Positions 51,182-60,915 of a DNA stretch of 64,000 nt are shown here, piece by piece. This stretch comes from Vicinamibacterales bacterium (GTDB taxonomy: Bacteria; Acidobacteriota; Vicinamibacteria; Vicinamibacterales; UBA8438), in assembly GCA_958296065.1 (NCBI GenBank), contig CATQHX010000076.1, positions 53,845 through 117,844 on the forward strand, written 5' to 3'. The position numbers and the translations under genes were made by a program. How positions within the stretch are numbered: position 1 is the first letter of the stretch; every line of letters begins with the position of its first letter. The notes beneath the pieces are model-generated. The model did no database searches. It was not told the origin of the DNA and was given only the letters and a program-made list of their open reading frames with translations.

Positions 51182-53413
51182 TCACCGGCGGGCCCGCCCC
51201 GCGCGCCGCCGCGGACGTCGATCGCCCCTGGTCGAGCGGCCCGTGCGTGACGATCGCCCCCCGGGGGCTTGCCGCACCGCCTCGACAATCTCCGTCAGCG
51301 CCAGATCGAGCCGGCGGTGCTCGAGGTCGACCCGCACGAGCTGCACCCGCACGCGGTCGCCGAGCCGATAGATCCTGCCGCTGCTCTCGCCCTGCCACAG
51401 GTGATGGCGTTCGACGTAGCGGTAATAGTCGTCAGCCATGCTCGATACGTGCACGAGTCCCTCGACGAACTGCTCGACCAACTGCACGAAGAGGCCGAAC
51501 GCGGTAACGCCGACGACGTAGCCGCTGAACTCGTTGCCCACCTTGTCCGCCATGAACCGAACCATCTGCCAGTGCACGAGCTCGCGCTCGGCTTCCTCGG
51601 CCCTGCGCTCCAACTCCGAGGTCCGCCGTGCGATCTCCGGCAGTTCTTCTTTCCAGCGGCGCATCCGCTCCGTTGATGAGCGCCGGCGGCTCGCCCGCAA
51701 CGCCCGATGCACGACCAGGTCCGGATACCGCCGAATGGGCGACGTGAAATGCGCGTAGGACGTCGACGCCAGTCCGAAGTGGCCGAGGTTCTCCGGCTCG
51801 TATCGCGCCAGACGCATCGTGCGCAGCATCAGGCGAGCGACCGGACGTTCTTCCGGCGTTCCACGCACCCGCTCGATGAGCCGCTGGAAGTGGCTCGGTC
51901 CGACGGCATCGGGAGGCGCCCCGAGGCTGTACCCGAGCGTGGAGGCGAACTCCTCGAACGCTTCGACCTTGACCGGATCGGGACGCTCGTGGACGCGGAA
52001 CAGCGCCGGCATTTCCTCGCGTGCGAGATGCTCCGCCACCGTCTCGTTCGCCAGGAGCATGAACTCCTCGATGATCCGATGGGCGGTCGTGCGCTCGTCG
52101 GCGACGATCGCCTCGACCCGGCCGGCGTCGTCGCGCCGAAAACGCGCAACCGGCACGTCGAAGTCGATGGCTCCCCGCCGCCGCCGGCGCTCCGTGAGCA
52201 CGGCCGACAGAGAACCCAATGCCTCGATGAGCGGCACCAGGACGGGGTACCTCTCGCCAGCCGGGGACGCGGGCTCGTTCAGCAACGCGTCCACATCCGT
52301 ATAGGTCAGGCGCGCGTCGCTGTGAATGATGCCGTCGTGGATCTCGTAGCGGACCGTGTGGCCCGTAGCGTCGATCTCCATGAGACACGATTGCACGAGG
52401 CGATCGACGTTGGGCTTGAGACTGCACAACCCGGTGGAGAGCTCCGGCGGGAACATGTGCACGGCACGATCCGGGAAATAGACCGAGGTGCCCCGCTCGC
52501 AGGCATTCCGGTCGAGGGCGCTGCCCTCGGCAACGTAGTGAGCCACGTCGGCGATGTGCACCCCGAGACGAACGTTGCCGTCGGCGAGAGGCTCGAGCGT
52601 GATGGCATCGTCGAAGTCGCGGGCCGTCTCGCCGTCGATGGTGACGGTGCTCAGGTGGCGGAAGTCCGTGCGTCCCCGTCGGTCGCGGGGCCGCACCGTG
52701 TCGCCGAGCCGTTGCGCCTCGGCCACGGCCTCGGGATCGTGTGCGTCGGGCACGCCATGGGCCCGTAGAACGACCCGTACGTCCACGCCAGGCGTGTCGA
52801 GGCTGCCCAGCACCTCGACCACCCGGCCGAGCGGGCCCCGGGTCGGTGTCGGAAAGCGCGTCAGCTCGACAACTACCATGTCTCCGACCCGCGCACCGGA
52901 CTGCTCCCCGGACGGCACCTGCACATCCATCGGCAGTCGGCGATCGAGCGGTACGACATACCCGGTCCCCGCGACATCCGTCTCGAACCTGCCCACGAGC
53001 TGCGTCGCGGCCCGCTCGATGATGCGCAGGATGCGCCCTTCCGCCCGGTCCGGATCCGCGCGGCGTTCCACGCGCACGGCCACCCGGTCGCCGTGCATCG
53101 CCTGGTTCAGGTTGGTGCCCGCGATATACACGTCGCCGGCAAGGCCATCGACCGGGTGGTCCGGAGTGACGAACCCGAAGCCGCGCGGGTGGACGTGCAC
53201 GCGGCCGGTCACCAGGTGCATCCGATCGGGCAGGCCGTAGCGGTGACCGCGGATCAGAATGAGATCGCCACGCTCGACGAGCGCCGCAAGACGGCGCCGC
53301 AGGGTCGCCCGCCTGCCCGGAGGCCATCCGAGCCGCCCCATCAGATCCCTGACGGTAGCCGGACGGTCCATCGTCCGCCGTATCGCGTCGAGCAGCTCGT
53401 CCGGGGTGAGCAT
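51182..53413 (-). CDS. rnr: Ribonuclease R
   Basis: Processive 3'-5' exoribonuclease of the RNB family. The 743-aa product has an N-terminal winged helix (LLDAIRRTMDRPATVRDLMG), cold-shock domains, the RNB catalytic region (DFDDAITLEPL, with the active-site aspartates, and SYAHFTSPIRRYPDLVVHRA) and an S1 domain (GVTAFGLFVQLVEQFVEGLV), ending in an Arg-rich tail. It follows glycerate kinase by 12 nt and is upstream of selB. Confidence 0.96.
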   Translation of the reverse strand: MLTPDELLDAIRRTMDRPATVRDLMGRLGWPPGRRATLRRRLAALVERGDLILIRGHRYGLPDRMHLVTGRVHVHPRGFGFVTPDHPVDGLAGDVYIAGTNLNQAMHGDRVAVRVERRADPDRAEGRILRIIERAATQLVGRFETDVAGTGYVVPLDRRLPMDVQVPSGEQSGARVGDMVVVELTRFPTPTRGPLGRVVEVLGSLDTPGVDVRVVLRAHGVPDAHDPEAVAEAQRLGDTVRPRDRRGRTDFRHLSTVTIDGETARDFDDAITLEPLADGNVRLGVHIADVAHYVAEGSALDRNACERGTSVYFPDRAVHMFPPELSTGLCSLKPNVDRLVQSCLMEIDATGHTVRYEIHDGIIHSDARLTYTDVDALLNEPASPAGERYPVLVPLIEALGSLSAVLTERRRRRGAIDFDVPVARFRRDDAGRVEAIVADERTTAHRIIEEFMLLANETVAEHLAREEMPALFRVHERPDPVKVEAFEEFASTLGYSLGAPPDAVGPSHFQRLIERVRGTPEERPVARLMLRTMRLARYEPENLGHFGLASTSYAHFTSPIRRYPDLVVHRALRASRRRSSTERMRRWKEELPEIARRTSELERRAEEAERELVHWQMVRFMADKVGNEFSGYVVGVTAFGLFVQLVEQFVEGLVHVSSMADDYYRYVERHHLWQGESSGRIYRLGDRVRVQLVRVDLEHRRLDLALTEIVEAVRQAPGGRSSRTGRSTRGDRRPRRRAGRARR

Positions 53414-53425
53414 TGACGGCGCCGG

Positions 53426-54640
53426 CTATCCGACCAGCGCGACCTGCAGGTCACCCACGTTGGTGTCGGTCGGCCCCGTGAGGATCAGGTCGTCAAGCGC
53501 TTCGAAGAAGGTGTAGGAGTCGTTCGCGGCCAGGTAGTGTTCCGGCCGGTGGAGGCCATGCTCCGCCGCCCGGGCGGAGGTATCGGTGTCCACCAGCGCG
53601 CCGGCCGCATCAGTCGGTCCGTCGATGCCGTCGGTACCGACGCTGGCGATTACCGCCTCGGAGAACCGCCGGACCAGATGGAACGCGCTGGCGAGAGCGA
53701 ATTCCTGGTTACGCCCGCCGCGTCCCTCGCCCGTGACCCGGACCGTGGTTTCTCCCGCAGAGACGATGCACAGCGGCCTGGGCTGCTCGTATGCCTGACG
53801 GGCGATGGTCCGCACATAGTCCTCGCCCGCCCTGCGCGCCTCGCCGGTTACCGGCTCATCGATGATCGAAACGGAGTAGCCGAGCTCCCGGGCCTTTTGT
53901 GCAGCACCCTCGATGGCGTCCCGCCGACTGCCGATCAGATGGAAAGCAACACCGGCGAGCCGGTTGTCGTCCGGCTTGGGGCTCTCCTCGAGTTCTCCTT
54001 GAGCACCCCGTTCGAGCGTGTCCAGCACGGCCCGGGGCAGATTACCGGCCTCGGATGCCGCCCGGCAGATTTCCAACGCCTCGGCGAACGTCGTCGGATC
54101 GGGCGTCGTCGGCCCCGAACCGATAACCGCCGGATCGTCCGGCGTCGGATCGACGACGTCGGATATGGCGAGGGTCACGATGCGCCCCCGGGCGGCGAGC
54201 GCAAGTCGCCCGCCCTTCAGCGCCGACAGGTGTTTCCGCACGCAGTTGAGCCCGTCGATCGCGACGCCGGACCGCAGCAGCACCGAGGTTGCAGCCGACT
54301 TGTCCGCGAGGGTCAGCCCGGCCAGCGGTGCCGCAAGGCCGGCCGAGGCCCCGCCCGACAACAGCAGGACCATGACCTCGTCCGGGGACAGGCCGGCGGC
54401 CAGCGCGAGAGCACGACGTCCGGCCGCGACGCTTCCCTCGGTCGGCACCGGATGTCCCACGCCGAACCACTCCAGGTCCGGGGTTGGAGTTCCCGGGTTC
54501 GGCGAGGCAACGAGTCCGCTCGCACCAGCGCCGGAAACCGCGGACGCGAATGACGACGCCATCTCCGCGGCTGCCTTGCCGGCGGCAATCACCACGGGCG
54601 AACGGCCGCCGATATCGCGTTCGATGGCGCGGCTGCGCAA
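53426..54640 (-). CDS. Glycerate 2-kinase (MOFRL family)
   Basis: Phosphorylates glycerate at position 2. From the TTG at 54640 the product has 404 aa: VIAAGKAAAEMASSF, LLSGGASAGLAAPLAGLTLA, NCVRKHLSALKGGRLA and the MOFRL region GTDGIDGPTDAAGALVD. The coding frame stays open upstream for over 100 bp (LDTLRRHALDIVRDGIS, resembling the family's first helix), but no ATG, GTG or TTG occurs there in frame. The true start may be a CTG or an unusual codon, or the 5' end may carry a frameshift. Confidence 0.85.
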   Translation of the reverse strand: MRSRAIERDIGGRSPVVIAAGKAAAEMASSFASAVSGAGASGLVASPNPGTPTPDLEWFGVGHPVPTEGSVAAGRRALALAAGLSPDEVMVLLLSGGASAGLAAPLAGLTLADKSAATSVLLRSGVAIDGLNCVRKHLSALKGGRLALAARGRIVTLAISDVVDPTPDDPAVIGSGPTTPDPTTFAEALEICRAASEAGNLPRAVLDTLERGAQGELEESPKPDDNRLAGVAFHLIGSRRDAIEGAAQKARELGYSVSIIDEPVTGEARRAGEDYVRTIARQAYEQPRPLCIVSAGETTVRVTGEGRGGRNQEFALASAFHLVRRFSEAVIASVGTDGIDGPTDAAGALVDTDTSARAAEHGLHRPEHYLAANDSYTFFEALDDLILTGPTDTNVGDLQVALVG

Positions 54641-54741
54641 CGCGCGGCCGACGAGCTGCGATGCTCCCGCGGCCGATATGCCGTCGCGAACTATGTCCAG
54701 AGCGTGACGCCGGAGGGTGTCAAGTGCCAGGAGCAGACCTG

Positions 54742-55053
54742 TCAGTGCGTCGGTGGCCGGTCCGCTGAGGCAGACAACTGGGTTACCCCGTCGATCTTGC
54801 GCAACAGGCGACTGACGACCTCATCACCGTTCTCGTGGGTACACAGGCGATCGACATGCTCCATCAGCTTCCGGAGCGCCGCTTCCACGTCGATCATCGT
54901 CTTCTGCGAGTAGTGCTCGCGCTGCTGTTCGAGGCAGTGCCAATGCTTGCGCAACTCCTCGCGGTAGAAGTCGGAGCGAACAGAGGGGGCACTAATAGGA
55001 TAACGACTGTCGGGATGCAGCGAGTTTGAGGGCTCGCGGTTCGTCACCGGCAT
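54742..55053 (-). CDS. Uncharacterised 103-aa protein
   Basis: Soluble charged protein without a recognised family: DFYREELRKHWHCLEQQREH and an amphipathic AALRKLMEHVDRL helix. Four His and two Cys are scattered. It begins 65 bp from the gatB stop and ends 101 bp before the glycerate kinase TTG, in a region where the glycerate kinase frame is also open, so it may be spurious. Confidence 0.45.
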   Translation of the reverse strand: MPVTNREPSNSLHPDSRYPISAPSVRSDFYREELRKHWHCLEQQREHYSQKTMIDVEAALRKLMEHVDRLCTHENGDEVVSRLLRKIDGVTQLSASADRPPTH

Positions 55054-55118
55054 GGATTCGTTATTCGTTCAGTGTAGCGACCGCCGTTCCGTACTGTCAA
55101 ACGCGAACGTCGGTCGCA

Positions 55119-56570
55119 TCACTCCCCTTCGGAGGCCTCGAGCGCCGACTTCAGCAGCTCGTTGACCAGCCGCGGATTGGCCTGACCATCCGTCGCTCGC
55201 ATCACCCGTCCTACGAGGAAGCCGAGGGTACCGGTCTTGCCGGCGCGGTACTTGGTCACCGCGGCCGGGTTCTGCGCGAGGGTCTGCCGCACCACGACCT
55301 GCAGCTCGTCGGCGTCGCCGATCTGCGACAGTCCTTCGGCTTCGACAATGGCATCGGGAGACTCGCCGGTGGCGGCCATCCGCTCGAACACGTCCCTGGC
55401 CGCCGAGTTGCTGATGGTTCCCGAATCGACCAGGCGGATCAGCGCGCCGAGCGCTGCCGGCGTTACGGGTTCTCTGCCAACCCGCGACGTGTCCGACTTC
55501 TTCCGATGGGCCAGCGGGCCCATGATCCAGTTCGCCGCGGACCGCGGGTTCTTCGCCGCGGCCGCCGTCTCCTCGAAGAACCCGGCCAGCTCGTGGTCGT
55601 CGGCAAGCAGCGCGGCGTCGCGCTCCGGCAATCCGTGATCGGCCATGAAGCGCCGCTTGCGCGCCTCCGGCAGCTCTGGCAGCGCCGTCTGTACGCCCGC
55701 AATCCAGTCGGGGGCGAGCACCAGCGGGGGGAGATCGGGATCGGGAAAATACCGGTAGTCGTGCGCCTCCTCCTTGCTGCGCATGGAAACCGTGCGACCA
55801 CCCGCGACGTCCCACAGCCGCGTCTCCTGCAAGACCGTGCCTCCGTTCTCCAGCACCGCCGACTGGCGCCGCACCTCGTAGTCGAGCGCCCGTTCCACGA
55901 ACCGGAACGAGTTGAGGTTCTTGATCTCCACCTTGATGCCGAGTGCAGCGGTCCCGCGCGGGCGCACGGAGACGTTGGCGTCGCACCGCAGGCTGCCCTC
56001 CTCCATGTTCCCGTCGTTGACCCCGGCCGCGAGCAGCGTCCCGCGCAGGCGCTGGAAGAAACGGGAAGCCTCGGACGGCGAGCGCAGATCGGGCTGGGTG
56101 ACGATCTCGACCAGGGGCACGCCGCTGCGGTTGAAGTCGAGGTACGTCTTCCGGCCGGAGTCCGGAAAACCGTCGTGGACCGACTTGCCTGCATCCTCCT
56201 CCATGTGCACGCGCATGATGCGCACACGCCGCAGCACCCCGTCGTCCAGGTACTCCACGCAGCCGTCCGTCGCCAGCGGCTCTTCGTACTGCGAGATCTG
56301 ATAGCCCTTCGGCAGATCGGGATAAAAGTAGTTTTTCCGCGCGAAGATGGAAGCCTCGTGCACGGTGCAGTCCAGCGCCAAGGCGGTCCGGACAGCGTGC
56401 TCCACAGCCCGCTGGTTCAGCACTGGCAGCGCCCCGGGGAGTCCGAGACAAACCGGACAGACGTGACTGTTCGGCGGGGCACCGAACGCGGTGCTGCAGC
56501 CGCAGAAGATCTTGGTTTCGGTCAGGAGCTGAGCGTGAATCTCAAGCCCGATGACCGGTTCGTACGGCAT
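55119..56570 (-). CDS. gatB: Asp-tRNA(Asn)/Glu-tRNA(Gln) amidotransferase subunit B
   Basis: Component of the GatCAB transamidation complex that corrects misacylated Glu-tRNA(Gln) and Asp-tRNA(Asn). The 483-aa product has MPYEPVIGLEIHAQLLTETK, CPVCLGLPGALPVLN, YFYPDLPKGYQISQYEEPLA and LDFNRSGVPLVEIVTQPDLR. gatA and gatC are not adjacent. It starts 22 nt after the pckA stop. Confidence 0.96.
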   Translation of the reverse strand: MPYEPVIGLEIHAQLLTETKIFCGCSTAFGAPPNSHVCPVCLGLPGALPVLNQRAVEHAVRTALALDCTVHEASIFARKNYFYPDLPKGYQISQYEEPLATDGCVEYLDDGVLRRVRIMRVHMEEDAGKSVHDGFPDSGRKTYLDFNRSGVPLVEIVTQPDLRSPSEASRFFQRLRGTLLAAGVNDGNMEEGSLRCDANVSVRPRGTAALGIKVEIKNLNSFRFVERALDYEVRRQSAVLENGGTVLQETRLWDVAGGRTVSMRSKEEAHDYRYFPDPDLPPLVLAPDWIAGVQTALPELPEARKRRFMADHGLPERDAALLADDHELAGFFEETAAAAKNPRSAANWIMGPLAHRKKSDTSRVGREPVTPAALGALIRLVDSGTISNSAARDVFERMAATGESPDAIVEAEGLSQIGDADELQVVVRQTLAQNPAAVTKYRAGKTGTLGFLVGRVMRATDGQANPRLVNELLKSALEASEGE

Positions 56571-56592
56571 GGGCTCCGGGGACAGATTGGCC

Positions 56593-58191
56593 TCAGGCGT
56601 TGGGTCCGGCGCGTCGCACGTCGTCGTCTGCCTCGGCCTCGAAAGCCTTGAAGTTCTCCGCGAACATCCCGGCCAGCCGCGCAGCCTGGGAATCATACGC
56701 GGAGCCGTCGCTCCAGCTCGCACGGGGGTGCAGGCTCTCGGCCGGAACATCCGGAACCCGGGTGGGAACTTCGACGTTGAACACCGGATCGGGCGCGTAC
56801 GGAACGTCGTCGAGCGCACCGGACAGCGCCGCTGCGATCATGGCGCGTGTATGTCCGATCCTCATGCGGCTGCCCACGCCATAGGCGCCGCCGCTCCAAC
56901 CCGTGTTGACCAACCATACCCGGGAACCGTGCGCCGCGATTTGCCGGCCCAGCAGCTTCGCGTAAACGGTCGGATGATGCACCATGAAAGGCGCCCCGAA
57001 GCACGTGCTGAAGGTCGCCTTCGGCTCCGTGATCCCTTTTTCCGTCCCCGCCACCTTCGCGGTATAGCCGGACAGGAAGTGGTACATGGCCGCGGCCGGG
57101 GTCAGCCGCGAGATGGGGGGCAGCACCCCGAACGCGTCGCACGTCAGCATCACGATGTTCGCCGGGTGGCCGCCCTGCCCCGACGGCACCCAGTTGTCGA
57201 TGAACGAAATCGGATACGCGCCGCGGGTGTTCTCCGTCAACGAGTCGTCGTCGAGATCCATCGCACGGGTGGCCGGATCGAGCACGACGTTCTCGAGCAC
57301 GGTGCCGAACCGGCGGGTGGTGCCGTAAATCTGCGGCTCGGCCTCCTCCGACAACCGGATCATCTTCGCGTAGCAACCACCCTCGAAGTTGAAGATTCCC
57401 CGGTCGCTCCAACCATGCTCGTCGTCACCGATGAGCCGGCGCTCCGGATCGCTCGACAGCGTCGTCTTTCCGGTTCCCGAGAGTCCGAAAAAGAGCGCCG
57501 TGTCGCCGGCAGCGCCGATGTTGGCCGAGCAGTGCATCGGCATCACGTCCCGCAACGGGAGGAGGTAGTTCATGACGGTGAAGATCGACTTCTTGATCTC
57601 CCCCGCGTAACTCGTGCCCCCGATGAGAACGAGCCGCCGTGCGAAATTGAGCAGGATGAACGTGCCCGAGTTGGTCCCGTGGCGCGCCGGATCGGCGGTC
57701 AGCGACGGGAGGTCGATCACCGTGAACTCCGGCACGTGACTGCCCGGGGGGGTCCCCGGCGGCTGCTCGAGGAACATGGTGCGAGCGAACAGGCTGTGCC
57801 ACGCCCGCTCGGTAATGATGCGAACCGGCAGCCGGTACGCGGGATCGGCTCCGGCGAAGCAGTCCTGCACGTACAGGACCCTGTCGTCGAGGGCGCGTAC
57901 CACCTCGTCGTGCAGCACGTCGAACCGGGCCGCATCGATCGGACGGTTGACCTTCCCCCACCATACGTCGGCTGACGTCGACGGCTCGTCGACCAGGAAC
58001 TTGTCGTTCGGCGACCGCCCCGTGTGCGGGGTGGTCAGGCAGACCAGCGGACCGGTCTCGGCGACCACACCCTCCCCGTTGCGCACTGCCTCCTCGTAGA
58101 GGGCCGCGGTACCGAGATTCCACTGCAGTTGGCGTGGCTGCGCGATATCGAGAATCGACGACGTGGTCGCTTGCGACGCTGCTTCCGGCAT
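56593..58191 (-). CDS. pckA: Phosphoenolpyruvate carboxykinase (ATP)
   Basis: Converts oxaloacetate and ATP to PEP in gluconeogenesis. The 532-aa product has GLSGTGKTTLSSDPERRLIG (P-loop), MHCSANIG, GRSPNDKF and the metal-binding GDDEHGWSDRGIFNFEGGCY. Its promoter (58202-58231) implies a leader of only about 4 nt. Confidence 0.97.
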   Translation of the reverse strand: MPEAASQATTSSILDIAQPRQLQWNLGTAALYEEAVRNGEGVVAETGPLVCLTTPHTGRSPNDKFLVDEPSTSADVWWGKVNRPIDAARFDVLHDEVVRALDDRVLYVQDCFAGADPAYRLPVRIITERAWHSLFARTMFLEQPPGTPPGSHVPEFTVIDLPSLTADPARHGTNSGTFILLNFARRLVLIGGTSYAGEIKKSIFTVMNYLLPLRDVMPMHCSANIGAAGDTALFFGLSGTGKTTLSSDPERRLIGDDEHGWSDRGIFNFEGGCYAKMIRLSEEAEPQIYGTTRRFGTVLENVVLDPATRAMDLDDDSLTENTRGAYPISFIDNWVPSGQGGHPANIVMLTCDAFGVLPPISRLTPAAAMYHFLSGYTAKVAGTEKGITEPKATFSTCFGAPFMVHHPTVYAKLLGRQIAAHGSRVWLVNTGWSGGAYGVGSRMRIGHTRAMIAAALSGALDDVPYAPDPVFNVEVPTRVPDVPAESLHPRASWSDGSAYDSQAARLAGMFAENFKAFEAEADDDVRRAGPNA

Positions 58192-58201
58192 AGGTGACCA
58201 A

Positions 58202-58231
58202 ACATTAGTCGCGCCACGTTCGCCAAGTCAA
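58202..58231 (-). promoter_or_regulatory. Promoter for pckA (near-leaderless)
   Basis: On the minus strand TTGACT (58231-58226) and TAATGT (58207-58202) are 18 bp apart; the pckA ATG at 58191 begins only 10 nt after the -10 element. The -10 is imperfect (TAATGT). Confidence 0.55.
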
Positions 58232-58331
58232 ACGCTCCGGGGTATCATGTGGGATGGTCGCGGTCGGCGTTTCGGTAAACGTCGCGCCGGCGGTTTTCGT
58301 CTCCCTCAAGTGAGGGGTCGGCTCCCAGGTA

Positions 58332-59018
58332 ATGGCTGCCACAGACATCGCTTCCGCCGGTCGCCAGGAGCGCGCCGTCGTCGATTCCCGGATCGCCGAC
58401 GAAGTGAGCGCACTGCTGGCGCGCGGGGACCGGATCGCGGCCGGCGAACGCTTCGCCGAGGTGATCGAGCGCCATCACCGGCGCGCGACGCGCATCGCCT
58501 ACTACTACTTACGCGACCCTGCCGAGGTGGACGAAGCGGTTCAGGATGCCTTTCTCAAGGCCTTCCTGAACATCGGGTCCTTTCGCGAGCGGATGTACTT
58601 CGAGCTTTGGCTCACCCGGATTCTCGTCAACGGCTGTCTCGACCGGGTGAAGTCCCACGCGCGCCGGAACCGGTGGATCGTGCCGGCCGGCGGGAGCGAC
58701 GCCTACGGGCCAAGGGAAGAACTCGAACGCCGGCCGGCCCTCGATCCGACACCTGAGGCAACGTTGCTCCACGCCGAACGCCGTGCGGAGCTGCTCGCCG
58801 CGGTAGACCGTCTTCCGAACCGACAGCGTGCCGTGGTCGTCCTGAGCCAGTTCGAGGGGCACGCGACCCGGGAAGTGGCCGCCATGCTGGAGCTGACGGA
58901 AGCCACGGTTCGAGTGCACCTGTTCCGGGCAATTCGCTCCCTGCGCCGAATTCTCGGCACGGAGCATTGGTTCAAGGAGAAGCCCTCCCCGCGGAAGGAA
59001 GAGGCGATCAAGGCATGA
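58332..59018 (+). CDS. ECF-type RNA polymerase sigma factor
   Basis: Alternative sigma factor of 228 aa. Region 2 (RIAYYYLRDPAEVDEAVQDA and FLKAFLNIGSFRERMYFELW) and region 4 (LPNRQRAVVVLSQFEGHATR, then EVAAMLELTEATVRVHLFRA) are clear. Its ATGA overlap with the next gene pairs it with its anti-sigma factor. Confidence 0.93.
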   Translation: MAATDIASAGRQERAVVDSRIADEVSALLARGDRIAAGERFAEVIERHHRRATRIAYYYLRDPAEVDEAVQDAFLKAFLNIGSFRERMYFELWLTRILVNGCLDRVKSHARRNRWIVPAGGSDAYGPREELERRPALDPTPEATLLHAERRAELLAAVDRLPNRQRAVVVLSQFEGHATREVAAMLELTEATVRVHLFRAIRSLRRILGTEHWFKEKPSPRKEEAIKA

Positions 59019-59680
59019 AGCCTCACGTCTATTGGGCAATGGCTCTGCGAGCGCTCAGGTCCGTGTGGGGCGGACGCGAGCCGGTGCACCTGACCGACCG
59101 CGAGCTGGCATCCTTCCTCGTGGACGCCGAAGGTGGAGAGCCAACGACGGGCAGCGCCCATCTTGCCGCCTGCGAGCACTGCGCGGGACGCGTCAGGGAC
59201 CTGCAGACCGGACTCGACCGACTTGCGACAATCGCCGAGGCCGCGTTCGACGACGCACTGCCCCCCTGGCGGCTCGCGCGTCAGCGACGCCGCGTCCTGG
59301 AACGGATTCGTCGCGCCGCGGGTCGGCCGGGTTCCGCACGCATTCTGCGATTTCCCGCGCTCGGCGCTCCAGTGCCCTCCGCCACCTATCGGATGCGCCG
59401 GCGGCTCTCGCTCGCCGCCGCCGCGGGTCTCCTCGTCACCGTGGGCATCGGCCAGCTCGTCGATCGCGACCAACCGCCGGACGCGGGTCCGCGACCGACC
59501 GCCGCCGTCGAGCCGTCCCAACCGGTCATCGGACCGCCGGGTGGGCAGGCGCAGTCCGTCGCCGACGAGCAGTTCATGCTCGAGCTCGAAGAGGCCCTGA
59601 ACTCCTCCCGCGTCAGGCCGCTCGTGGCGCTCGACGAGATGACGCCGCGCGTGCGCGCCGCGGCGATCGATATCCGGTAG
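59015..59680 (+). CDS. Zinc-finger anti-sigma factor-like membrane protein
   Basis: A 221-aa protein with a ZAS-type H-x3-C-x2-C motif (HLAACEHC, His49, Cys53, Cys56) typical of anti-sigma factors that hold ECF sigma factors inactive. A membrane helix lies at 131-149 (LSLAAAAGLLVTVGIGQLV), and the C-terminal part is periplasmic (residues 150-221). It starts at an ATG overlapping the sigma stop as ATGA. Confidence 0.88.
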   Translation: MKPHVYWAMALRALRSVWGGREPVHLTDRELASFLVDAEGGEPTTGSAHLAACEHCAGRVRDLQTGLDRLATIAEAAFDDALPPWRLARQRRRVLERIRRAAGRPGSARILRFPALGAPVPSATYRMRRRLSLAAAAGLLVTVGIGQLVDRDQPPDAGPRPTAAVEPSQPVIGPPGGQAQSVADEQFMLELEEALNSSRVRPLVALDEMTPRVRAAAIDIR

Positions 59681-59684
59681 CTGG

Positions 59685-60863
59685 ATGTCCGCGCCGATCT
59701 TCAGAAAGGGCCTGGACCTCAAGCACGAAGTCGCGGGCGACCTGGCACGCGATTACCACAGCCTGTTCCTCGACGGGATTCGGGAAGCGGGCTTCACGTG
59801 GCGGAGCGGACGCCTCACGCTGCACCTCGCCAAAGAGTTCGGCTTCTGCTACGGCGTCGACCGCGCCGTGGACTACGCGTACCAGACCCGGCGGAAGTTT
59901 CCGAACCGCACGGTGTTCCTGACCGGCGAGATTATCCACAACCCGCATGTCAATGGCCGGCTGCGCAGCGCCGGGATCCGCTTCCTGAGCGACCCGGACG
60001 AGGACATCGCCGCGGTAACGGCCGACGACGTAGTGATTCTGCCGGCCTTCGGCGTCACCATCGCCGAGCTGGAGCGACTCGTCGCATGCGGTTGCACTCT
60101 CGTCGACACGACCTGCGGATCCGTGCTCAACGTGTGGAAGAACGTCCGGCGATACGCCCGCGACGATTACACCGCGATCATCCACGGCAAGGTGCGGCAC
60201 GAGGAAACGCAGGCGACGGCGTCGCAGGTCGGCACCGCATCCGGCGGCCACTACGTCGTGGTCCTCGATGCCCGCGAGACCGGCGTGCTCTGCGACTTCA
60301 TCCGCGGACACGTGGACTCGGCGGGGTTCCTCGACCGACTCGGGCACGGCTGCTCTCCCGGCTTCCATCCACCCCGCCATCTCGTGCGGGTCGGCCTGGC
60401 CAACCAGACGACCATGCTGATGGCGGAGTCGTTGGAGATCGGCAACATGGTGCGGCGCGCGATGATCGACCGTTACGGTGAAGCCGCGCTTCCCGAACAC
60501 TACCGGGCCTTCGACACAATCTGCAGCGCCACCCAGGACCGGCAGGACGCCGTGCTCGAGCTGCTCGACGAGCAGCGTTTCGACGTGGCGATAGTGATCG
60601 GCGGGTACAACAGCAGCAACACGCGCAACCTGGCGCGGCTCTGCGCGGAGCGGGTGGCGACGTACCATATCGCGCACCCTGCCTGCCTGGAGGCGGAGTC
60701 CATCCGGCACCTGCAGACCGGCGCGGGACCGGGCACCGAAACAGTGACGCGCGGCTGGCTGCCCGCCCACGGTCCGTTCACGCTGGCCGTGACGGCAGGG
60801 GCGTCAACGCCGGATAACATCGTCGGCGAGGTCATCGAGCGGCTGGGCAGGCTGGCGGCCTAG
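59685..60863 (+). CDS. ispH: 4-hydroxy-3-methylbut-2-enyl diphosphate reductase IspH
   Basis: Iron-sulfur enzyme of the MEP isoprenoid pathway. The 392-aa product is the long plant/cyanobacterial-like form. Cluster ligands are Cys55 (EFGFCYGVDRAV), Cys144 (VDTTCGSVLNVW) and Cys280 (DTICSATQDRQ). It starts 4 nt after the anti-sigma gene stop, suggesting the sigma pair and ispH are one operon. Its TAG stop is the first triplet of a repeat module B. Confidence 0.93.
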   Translation: MSAPIFRKGLDLKHEVAGDLARDYHSLFLDGIREAGFTWRSGRLTLHLAKEFGFCYGVDRAVDYAYQTRRKFPNRTVFLTGEIIHNPHVNGRLRSAGIRFLSDPDEDIAAVTADDVVILPAFGVTIAELERLVACGCTLVDTTCGSVLNVWKNVRRYARDDYTAIIHGKVRHEETQATASQVGTASGGHYVVVLDARETGVLCDFIRGHVDSAGFLDRLGHGCSPGFHPPRHLVRVGLANQTTMLMAESLEIGNMVRRAMIDRYGEAALPEHYRAFDTICSATQDRQDAVLELLDEQRFDVAIVIGGYNSSNTRNLARLCAERVATYHIAHPACLEAESIRHLQTGAGPGTETVTRGWLPAHGPFTLAVTAGASTPDNIVGEVIERLGRLAA

Positions 60864-60915
60864 GAGCTTGCGTCGCAGAACGCAGCGAAGCGAAGTGCCG
60901 AGGCACAAGGGTCAT
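60861..60915. repeat. Dispersed repeat, module B copy at the ispH stop
   Basis: Starts TAGGAGCTTGCG and contains AACGCAGCGAAGCGAAGTGC, the reverse complement of the module B core; TAG is the ispH stop. Module A is absent. Confidence 0.75.
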
